Source of the DNA: Treponema sp.
GTDB taxonomy: Bacteria > Spirochaetota > Spirochaetia > Treponematales > Breznakiellaceae
Assembly: GCA_031255875.1 (NCBI GenBank)
Contig: JAIRRR010000004.1
Span: 1-8,007 of the forward strand
DNA length: 8,007 nucleotides
Direction: 5' to 3'
Shown: positions 1-3,173 of the stretch, piece after piece
Layout: each line of letters begins with the position of its first letter
How positions within the stretch are numbered: position 1 is the first letter of the stretch
Notes under the pieces: model-generated
Seen by the model: the letters and a program-made list of their open reading frames with translations, nothing else
Told to the model about the DNA's origin: nothing
The model's database searches: none
Made by a program: the position numbers and the translations under genes

Positions 1-127
1 TGGCGTGGTTGATCCCGCTCGTCCAGTCCGACAGCGCCATCTCCTGCATCTGGTACGCCCTCAGCGCCTCCTTGTCGCTCGCCACGTACGCCAGCCTCTC
101 CTCCGCCTTCCTTATCCCCGCGTCCAT
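1..127 (-). CDS. Free-standing RpnS-like ORF (5'-deleted rpn paralog), cut by window edge
   Basis: An open frame on the minus strand starts at ATG 127-125 and runs off the left edge after 42 codons. It is 119/127 identical in DNA to the C-terminal part of the rpn gene next to it (369-495), beginning MDAGIRKAEERLAYV, and has no stop or frameshift. The nuclease domain is missing. Upstream, 137-176 matches the untranslated leader of the neighbouring rpn gene (1097-1136, 33/40 identical), so the copy jumps from its leader straight to the internal start. The leader's AAGGAG (142-137) now sits nine bases before the ATG. It follows the rpn stop by 59 bases on the same strand and is probably co-transcribed. 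By family knowledge the C-terminal Rpn domain can act as an antitoxin, so this may be an orphan antitoxin. A decaying remnant is equally possible, since six of eight base differences change the residue. Confidence 0.55.
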   Translation of the reverse strand, partial: MDAGIRKAEERLAYVASDKEALRAYQMQEMALSDWTSGINHA

Positions 128-136
128 CTTTGCCAG

Positions 137-142
137 CTCCTT
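137..142 (-). promoter_or_regulatory. Ribosome binding site of the free-standing RpnS-like ORF
   Basis: AAGGAG on the minus strand lies nine bases upstream of ATG 127. By alignment (137-141 with 1097-1101) it is the counterpart of the AGGAGG that serves the full-length rpn gene, so it was inherited from the leader and not formed inside the coding region. It decides the start chosen for the truncated copy. Confidence 0.55.
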
Positions 143-186
143 CCGGCTGCGGTCGTGTTGTTCGGGCCGCCGGGGGGCCCGGCGCT

Positions 187-495
187 CTACAGTTTCGCTA
201 TGTCCTCGGCGGAAAGGCCGGTGTCCTCCGCGATTTGGCCGGCGGGTACCCCGCGCTTCTTCATCCTGGCGGCGACTTCCCGCTGCCCTTCGATCCTGCC
301 TTCGAGCCTGCCTTCCCGCAGGCCTTCGAGTCTGCCTCTCTGTTCGCCCTTCTGTTCGCCTTCCTCCCTGGCGTGGTTGAGCCCGCTCGTCCAGTCCGAC
401 AGCGCCATCTCCCGCATCTGGTACGCCCTCAGCACCTCCTTGTCGCCCGTCACGTGCGCAAGCCTCTCCTCCGCCTTCCGTATCCCCGCGTCCAT
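187..495 (-). CDS. Predicted intragenic RpnS-like protein (102 aa) inside the minus-strand rpn gene
   Basis: Within the nuclease gene, in the same frame, AGGAGG (509-504) lies eight bases before ATG 495-493 (Met199 of the full protein). Initiation here would give a 102-residue protein consisting only of the C-terminal domain. The sequence runs MDAGIRKAEERLAHV, then the four-residue repeat helix, then the terminal helix-turn-helix-like tail. In E. coli, Rpn C-terminal domains are translated separately as RpnS and block the toxic full-length RpnL. The position at the domain boundary and the four-residue repeats match that description. Support also comes from the partial copy at 1-127, which keeps exactly this segment from this ATG onward. 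Translation is inferred, not shown; codons GAG-GAG in EEV would give a Shine-Dalgarno-like sequence by chance fairly often. Confidence 0.5.
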   Translation of the reverse strand: MDAGIRKAEERLAHVTGDKEVLRAYQMREMALSDWTSGLNHAREEGEQKGEQRGRLEGLREGRLEGRIEGQREVAARMKKRGVPAGQIAEDTGLSAEDIAKL

Positions 496-1089
496 CTTCA
501 CTACCTCCTCTACAAGGCTCCACGGGCTCTCCCGGTCCAGCCACGTCAGCCACCGGTGCAGCGGCTCCTTCCGGATGTCCCGCTCCGCCCGCCGGAACTT
601 CACCATGTCGATAAAACGTATCTCCAGCGCCTCTGTCAGCAGCACCTCACGGTGCGTGTCCTCCCTTATGTGAAAGCTCGTGTGGAACTCGGCCACCTCG
701 GGCAGAAACCGGTAGTTCACGATGTTGATCGCTATCACGTTCGGCACCTCCCGGTAGTCCTGCCCGGCCTCCATGCCCCGCGAGAACTCCCGGCTCCAGT
801 AAAAAAGGCTCCGCCGGTCCATGTTCCCCAGGTTCTTCAGCTGCACCTCTATCGCGACGCGCTCCCCGCCCCCGGTCCGCGCACGCACGTCCAGGATGCT
901 CGTCTTGTCCCCCGCCACCTCGGCGGCGGCCGTCCGGTTCTCGATTATCTCCACCGTCTCGATGGCCTCCGGGCCCTCCCGGCCCAGCACGGCGTTCAGG
1001 AAGGCGCGGAGCTGCTCCTCGTCCCCCTTCTCGCCCATGACCTTGAGAAACAGGTAGTCGTTCAGGGGGTTGAGCCTGTCCTGTGCCAT
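187..1089 (-). CDS. Rpn-family recombination-promoting nuclease (PD-(D/E)XK), 300 aa
   Basis: Predicted Mg-dependent DNA endonuclease of the Rpn / putative transposase family. The N-terminus MAQDRLNPLNDYLFLKVMG is the usual Rpn opening. The catalytic core is readable as D67 in ILDV followed by E81 and Q83 in AIEVQLKN, the D...ExQ variant of the PD-(D/E)XK site. Residues 90-180 hold the W/F-rich segment typical of the family, and IRFIDMVKF (about 157-165) closes the nuclease domain. From Met199 the protein is charged and helical, with seven xxxG/GxxE four-residue repeats (244-271). It ends in a short region resembling a helix-turn-helix (AGQIAEDTGLSAEDIAKL). I chose ATG 1089 because AGGAGG (1101-1096) lies six bases upstream; TTG 1149 and ATG 1140 in the same frame would add a Gly/Pro/Ala-rich stretch unlike the family. 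E. coli relatives promote RecA-independent recombination and act in phage defence. A partial copy lies downstream, and a divergent rpn of another subtype upstream. Confidence 0.88.
   Translation of the reverse strand: MAQDRLNPLNDYLFLKVMGEKGDEEQLRAFLNAVLGREGPEAIETVEIIENRTAAAEVAGDKTSILDVRARTGGGERVAIEVQLKNLGNMDRRSLFYWSREFSRGMEAGQDYREVPNVIAINIVNYRFLPEVAEFHTSFHIREDTHREVLLTEALEIRFIDMVKFRRAERDIRKEPLHRWLTWLDRESPWSLVEEVVKMDAGIRKAEERLAHVTGDKEVLRAYQMREMALSDWTSGLNHAREEGEQKGEQRGRLEGLREGRLEGRIEGQREVAARMKKRGVPAGQIAEDTGLSAEDIAKL
277..360 (-). repeat. Seven tandem 12-bp units coding a four-residue repeat
   Basis: Read on the minus strand from 360 to 277, codons repeat as Gly-x-x-(Glu/Lys/Arg) in seven units: GEQK, GEQR, GRLE, GLRE, GRLE, GRIE, GQRE. 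Most units begin GGC, and the last five end in GAA. The frame never breaks, since 12 bp is four codons. It lies wholly within the predicted RpnS-like product. In E. coli Rpn proteins a helix at the RpnS dimer interface carries four-residue repeats whose number varies between strains. The truncated left copy leaves the window just before its own array would begin. Confidence 0.85.
504..509 (-). promoter_or_regulatory. Internal Shine-Dalgarno for the RpnS-like product
   Basis: AGGAGG, fully complementary to the 16S rRNA anti-Shine-Dalgarno core, sits inside the rpn coding region eight bases before the in-frame ATG at 495. It is as strong as the one serving the gene's own start (1101-1096). Confidence 0.5.
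611..639 (-). promoter_or_regulatory. Weak candidate internal promoter in the minus-strand rpn gene
   Basis: On the minus strand CTGACA (639-634, five of six to TTGACA) is followed after 17 bases by TTTTAT (616-611, four of six to TATAAT). Transcription from about 604 would give a leader of roughly 110 bases before the internal ATG 495. A promoter-like match of this quality can arise by chance in coding DNA. Confidence 0.2.
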
Positions 1090-1095
1090 GCGGGG

Positions 1096-1101
1096 CCTCC
1101 T
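1096..1101 (-). promoter_or_regulatory. Ribosome binding site deciding the rpn start at 1089
   Basis: AGGAGG on the minus strand, six bases upstream of ATG 1089-1087. It favours this start over the in-frame TTG 1149 and ATG 1140, and it gives the N-terminus expected for the family. Its counterpart in the truncated left copy is at 137-142. Confidence 0.65.
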
Positions 1102-1194
1102 CCCGGCCGCAGCCGTGTTGCCCGGGCCGCCCGGGGCCATGTTCTCCAAGGCCGCCGTTCCAGGATTTGGCGTTTTGAGACGGCCTTACTTATA

Positions 1195-1222
1195 ACTATA
1201 TCCGGTATTGGTCGTTTTGCAA
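1195..1222 (-). promoter_or_regulatory. Candidate sigma-70 promoter of the minus-strand rpn gene
   Basis: Minus strand TTGCAA (1222-1217, four of six to TTGACA), a 16-base spacer, then TATAGT (1200-1195, five of six to TATAAT). It lies in the most AT-rich patch of the divergent intergenic region. Transcription would begin near 1188, about 100 bases before ATG 1089. No equally good promoter was seen for the divergent plus-strand gene; a lone TATATT at 1336-1341 has no -35 partner at a suitable distance. Confidence 0.45.
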
Positions 1223-1247
1223 AGCGCGGGAAGGGCGCGTGTGCCGG

Positions 1248-1319
1248 TTTTGCTTAAAAGCCCGGATATCCCGTTTAGAAGAAAAAAATTGCCGCCGCCG
1301 TGCGCCGGTTAAAGCAAAA
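1248..1319. repeat. Interrupted inverted repeat between the divergent rpn genes
   Basis: TTTTGCTTAA (1248-1257) is matched in inverted orientation by TTAAAGCAAAA (1309-1319), with one bulged A and 51 bases between. The left arm overlaps, and the right arm follows, a direct repeat GTG(T/C)GCCGGTT (1239-1249 and 1300-1310). The pair lies just upstream of the plus-strand rpn start and could be an operator. Nothing else supports binding, and the rest of 1090-1345 shows no gene. Confidence 0.35.
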
Positions 1320-1345
1320 CAGCAGGTTGGACCCATATATTAGGT

Positions 1346-2188
1346 ATGAACAGAAAATACAAAGACACCGTTTTCGTCAGGCTCTTCAGCCGCGAGCCGC
1401 AGCTCCGCGAGCTTTACAACGCCCTCGCGGGGGCCAGCTTCGGCCCGGAAACCCCTTTCTCCGTCAATACCCTCGGCGGCGTCCTCTTCATGGGCCGGCG
1501 CAACGACATCTCCTTCTCCGTCGGCACCCGCCTGGTGGTCCTTGTCGAGCACCAGTCAACCCTCAACCCCAACATGCCCTTGCGCTTCCTCTTCTACATC
1601 TCCCGCCTCTACGAAAAGCTCGCCGACAGGAAGGCCGTCTACCGGGGAGGCTCCGCGCCGGTCCCGGTCCCCTTCGCCGAGTTTTACGTGGCGTACAACG
1701 GCAGCGAGCCCCTGCCCGACCGCAGCGTGCTCAGGCTCTCCGACGCCTGCGGGGCCGGGGGCCGGGCGAACCTTGAGCTCGAGGCCAATGTCGTCAACAT
1801 CAACTACGGGAGGAACCCCGGCCTGATGGGACGCTGCGAGACCCTGGCGATGTACGCCCGGTTCGTGGACATGGTGAAGCGCGAGCTGAGGCCGCGCATG
1901 GGGAGGCAGGAGTTGAGGGAAGCCTTGCAAAAAGTGATAAACCGGAGTATAGATAAGGGGATACTGAAAGAGTTTTTGGAAGAAAACGCATCGGAGGTAC
2001 GGAACATGCTGTATACCGAATGGAACTGGGACGATTACATGGCCGTGAAGCGCGAGGAAGCCGCCGCCGAATACGGGGAGCAATTAACCGCGAAGGACGC
2101 TCAAATACGGCAATATCAGGAGGAGAGGCGGCAGTACCAGGAGCAAATCCGGCTCCTGGAGGAAGAAAACCGTCGTTTGCGGGGGTAG
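1346..2188 (+). CDS. Rpn-family PD-(D/E)XK nuclease / putative transposase, second subtype, 280 aa
   Basis: Predicted nuclease of a different Rpn subtype from its divergent neighbour, resembling the many copies found in gut bacteria. The N-terminus MNRKYKDTVFVRLFS and the segment VNTLGGVLFMGRRNDISF are characteristic. The catalytic site reads as D54 (NDISF) and E68-x-Q70 (LVEHQST), followed by NPNMPLRFLFYISRLYEK, PFAEFYVAYNGSEPLPD (about 109-125) and NINYGRN (about 151-157). The C-terminal 60 residues form a charged Gln/Glu-rich probable coiled coil with a heptad duplicated in DNA (RQYQEER/RQYQEQI, 2108-2149). The start ATG 1346 has almost no ribosome binding site, whereas an internal ATG at 2006 has a strong one, so full-length protein may be made weakly. 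Length is at the short end for the family. The stop at 2186-2188 is followed directly by a hairpin. Identity as Rpn family is confident; cellular target and role are inferred. Confidence 0.87.
   Translation: MNRKYKDTVFVRLFSREPQLRELYNALAGASFGPETPFSVNTLGGVLFMGRRNDISFSVGTRLVVLVEHQSTLNPNMPLRFLFYISRLYEKLADRKAVYRGGSAPVPVPFAEFYVAYNGSEPLPDRSVLRLSDACGAGGRANLELEANVVNINYGRNPGLMGRCETLAMYARFVDMVKRELRPRMGRQELREALQKVINRSIDKGILKEFLEENASEVRNMLYTEWNWDDYMAVKREEAAAEYGEQLTAKDAQIRQYQEERRQYQEQIRLLEEENRRLRG
1925..1953 (+). promoter_or_regulatory. Candidate promoter inside rpn for the 60-aa product
   Basis: TTGCAA (1925-1930), a 17-base spacer, and TATAGA (1948-1953, four of six to consensus). The same TTGCAA hexamer is the -35 of the promoter proposed for the divergent rpn gene. 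Start of transcription near 1960 would leave about 46 bases before ATG 2006. The surrounding 60-70 bases are distinctly AT-rich against GC-rich coding DNA on both sides. Confidence 0.4.
1993..1998 (+). promoter_or_regulatory. Internal Shine-Dalgarno for the 60-aa product
   Basis: GGAGGT, seven bases before the in-frame ATG at 2006. It is much stronger than anything in front of the gene's own start at 1346, where only a TAGGT adjoining the ATG is seen. Confidence 0.5.
2006..2188 (+). CDS. Predicted intragenic RpnS-like protein (60 aa) inside the plus-strand rpn gene
   Basis: GGAGGT (1993-1998) lies seven bases before ATG 2006, which is in frame as Met221 of the 280-residue protein. The product would be 60 residues, starting MLYTEWNWDDYMAVKREEA and ending in the Gln/Glu-rich coiled coil. 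This is the same architecture seen in the divergent rpn gene, although the two C-terminal domains share no evident sequence. The stretch just upstream (about 1921-1990) is AT-rich, uses ATA and AGT codons unlike the rest of the gene, and contains a promoter-like pair. Together these fit separate expression of an RpnS-type antitoxin. Translation is inferred. A second in-frame ATG at 2039 has no comparable binding site. Confidence 0.5.
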   Translation: MLYTEWNWDDYMAVKREEAAAEYGEQLTAKDAQIRQYQEERRQYQEQIRLLEEENRRLRG

Positions 2189-2189
2189 C

Positions 2190-2231
2190 GGAAGACTTGC
2201 TCCGGGCCGCAGGCCCTCCGCAAGTCTTTCC
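2190..2231 (+). repeat. Long hairpin directly after the rpn stop codon
   Basis: GGAAGACTTGC (2190-2200) pairs with GCAAGTCTTTCC (2220-2231) with one bulged T. Inside, GGGCC (2204-2208) pairs with GGCCC (2212-2216) around a GCA loop, with a TCC/TCC internal loop between the two stems. It begins one base after the stop at 2188. There is no T tract after it, so it is more likely an mRNA 3'-end stabiliser or part of a compound terminator than a complete terminator. Confidence 0.6.
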
Positions 2232-2235
2232 GGGG

Positions 2236-2271
2236 TTTTGCGGCAAACGGCCGGAGCGGTTTGCCGCAAAA
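2236..2271. repeat. Perfect 13-bp inverted repeat
   Basis: TTTTGCGGCAAAC (2236-2248) and GTTTGCCGCAAAA (2259-2271) are exact inverses around a 10-base loop. The stem is symmetrical with T4 and A4 at its ends, so it lacks a downstream T tract on the plus strand. It resembles in style the palindromes at 4969-4997 and 6909-6934. Confidence 0.75.
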
Positions 2272-2303
2272 CTCCACGTCAATGCGGGGCAAGGCTGGAG
2301 TGT

Positions 2304-2361
2304 AGGGGGGCCGGACGGCGGCCTTTTTTGCTGCGCCCGCCGTGCGGTAACAGGCCCCCCT
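2304..2361 (+). promoter_or_regulatory. Competing stem-loop that would disrupt the terminator
   Basis: AGGGGGGCC (2304-2312) is an exact inverse of GGCCCCCCT (2353-2361). Nested inside, ACGGCGG (2315-2321) is an exact inverse of CCGCCGT (2337-2343). Both outer arms use bases of the terminator stem, so this fold and the terminator exclude each other. It may be an attenuator-like switch, or only the pairing expected in GC-rich DNA. Confidence 0.3.
2309..2329 (+). terminator. Probable Rho-independent terminator upstream of flbB
   Basis: GGCCG (2309-2313), loop GACGG, CGGCC (2319-2323), then six T (2324-2329). The all-GC stem is short (5 bp) but is followed immediately by the T tract. It would end transcription coming from the plus-strand rpn gene and insulate the flagellar operon. 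A competing longer fold is described at 2304-2361. Confidence 0.55.
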
Positions 2362-2418
2362 TCTGGCGCTTTCAGATGGAGGGCGGGGCGGTATTTTGCG
2401 TGCGGGTTACCGGCTTAC

Positions 2419-2448
2419 TTGACCGATATTCTGATTAGATGGAATAAT
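2419..2448 (+). promoter_or_regulatory. Sigma-70-type promoter in front of flbB
   Basis: TTGACC (2419-2424, five of six) and AATAAT (2443-2448, five of six) with an 18-base spacer, in an AT-rich patch. Transcription would start near 2455, only about 11 bases before ATG 2466 and immediately before the GGGGAG ribosome binding site (2456-2461). It could drive the whole flagellar operon. No sigma-28-type motif was seen here. Confidence 0.5.
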
Positions 2449-2465
2449 TAAAATCGGGGAGTTTT

Positions 2466-3098
2466 ATGGCTGGTTACGGAAGCGCCCAAATAATACTCAG
2501 GATACTCGTCCTTCTTGTCCTTATTCTCGTGATGGCGGCGGGGGGCGTTATCTGGTTCGACTATATTAACCTTATCGACGCCAAGACGGTTCTGGCCCCT
2601 CTTTACAGGTTTATCGGGCGGGAGGGCAGGACCCAGGAGCCGGTCGGGGAGGACGGCGTTCTTTCCCTGGACGCGGAACGGCTGGCTATCCGCCTTGAGG
2701 CCGAGGCTCTGCGCGAGCAGGAACTGGATAAGCGGGAGCAGGACCTGGAGAGTCGCCGGGGCGAGATTGAGCAGATGGCCCAGGAGATTGAGCTTAGGCA
2801 AAAAGCGCTGGAAGATCAGGAGAATTCCTTTAACCAGAGGATCGAAGACGCCGAGACTAAAGAGAGGATCGTCGAGCAGAACGCCCGCCAGCTTACCGGG
2901 ATGCCCCCGGAGGCGGCGGTGGGGATCATCAATGCGATGGAAGACCAGGACGCTATCGACGTACTCAGGATGACCGACGAAATCGCCCGGCGCGAGGGGG
3001 CCAATTCCCTGGTTCCCTACTGGATGTCCCTGATGCCCGCCGAACGGGTAGCCGAACTCCAGCGCAAGATGGTTGTAAAGCCACCGGAACCGAATTAG
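2466..3098 (+). CDS. flbB: FlbB, periplasmic flagellar collar protein, 210 aa
   Basis: Inner-membrane protein of the spirochaete flagellar motor. In Borrelia, FlbB is a base component of the periplasmic collar, and its loss disturbs collar assembly, stator assembly and flagellar orientation. A short N-terminus is followed by one membrane helix (about 9-31, rich in Leu/Ile/Val), a charged linker, and a long coiled coil (about 68-142, with DKREQDLESRRGEIEQMAQE). The C-terminal domain resembles the MgtE N-terminal fold (about 143-202: LTGMPPEAAVGIINAMEDQDAIDVLRM). ATG 2466 is preceded by GGGGAG four bases upstream. It heads the visible flagellar cluster, 75 bases before fliK, in the order known from Borrelia (flbB, flbC/fliK, flgD, flgE, flbD, motA). 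Family and position agree, so identity is confident. The usual upstream partner fliJ (flbA) is not in the window. Confidence 0.88.
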   Translation: MAGYGSAQIILRILVLLVLILVMAAGGVIWFDYINLIDAKTVLAPLYRFIGREGRTQEPVGEDGVLSLDAERLAIRLEAEALREQELDKREQDLESRRGEIEQMAQEIELRQKALEDQENSFNQRIEDAETKERIVEQNARQLTGMPPEAAVGIINAMEDQDAIDVLRMTDEIARREGANSLVPYWMSLMPAERVAELQRKMVVKPPEPN

Positions 3099-3136
3099 GA
3101 GTTTGCCGCATCCGCGGAGACGCCGGTTTCCTGAGC

Positions 3137-3152
3137 GGGGCCAGTCGGCCCC
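3137..3152 (+). repeat. Small GC hairpin before fliK
   Basis: GGGGCC (3137-3142) and GGCCCC (3147-3152) pair around an AGTC loop in the 75-base gap between flbB and fliK, nine bases before the fliK ribosome binding site. There is no T tract, so it is not a terminator. It may tune the relative output of the two genes. Confidence 0.45.
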
Positions 3153-3160
3153 CAAGAGAC

Positions 3161-3167
3161 GAGGAGG
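3161..3167 (+). promoter_or_regulatory. Ribosome binding site fixing the TTG start of fliK
   Basis: GAGGAGG lies six bases before TTG 3174. No in-frame ATG is available near the N-terminus, so this site decides the start. Confidence 0.7.
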
Positions 3168-3173
3168 CCGGGA

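Larger units (their letters stand above)
1..176 (-). repeat. Left copy of partial rpn duplication with internal 592-bp deletion
   Basis: Bases 1 to about 136 align with 369 to about 504 (offset 368; eight mismatches in the first 127 bases). Bases 137-176 align with 1097-1136 (offset 960; seven mismatches in 40). The change of offset means 592 bp present in the right copy are absent here. The switch falls within GGAG, which both parental sites share. This fits a tandem duplication followed by a microhomology deletion. The rest of the left copy lies outside the window. Confidence 0.8.

Noticed and set aside
277..360. Tandem 12-bp units as a CRISPR or minisatellite
   Set aside because: Units are adjacent with no spacers and stay in frame within a protein helix, so this is a coding repeat.
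1090..1149. Longer rpn N-terminus from TTG 1149 or ATG 1140
   Set aside because: The added residues are Gly/Pro/Ala-rich and unlike the family. AGGAGG lies six bases before ATG 1089, and the truncated copy's matching leader also fits non-coding use.
130..1257. Long plus-strand open frame across the minus-strand rpn gene
   Set aside because: Its product is Pro/Leu/Arg/His-rich with no recognisable motif, while the minus-strand frame gives a clear Rpn nuclease. It is the GC-driven shadow of that gene.
1336..1341. TATATT as the -10 of the plus-strand rpn gene
   Set aside because: No -35 element at 16-18 bases upstream, and the transcript would begin at or after the start codon.
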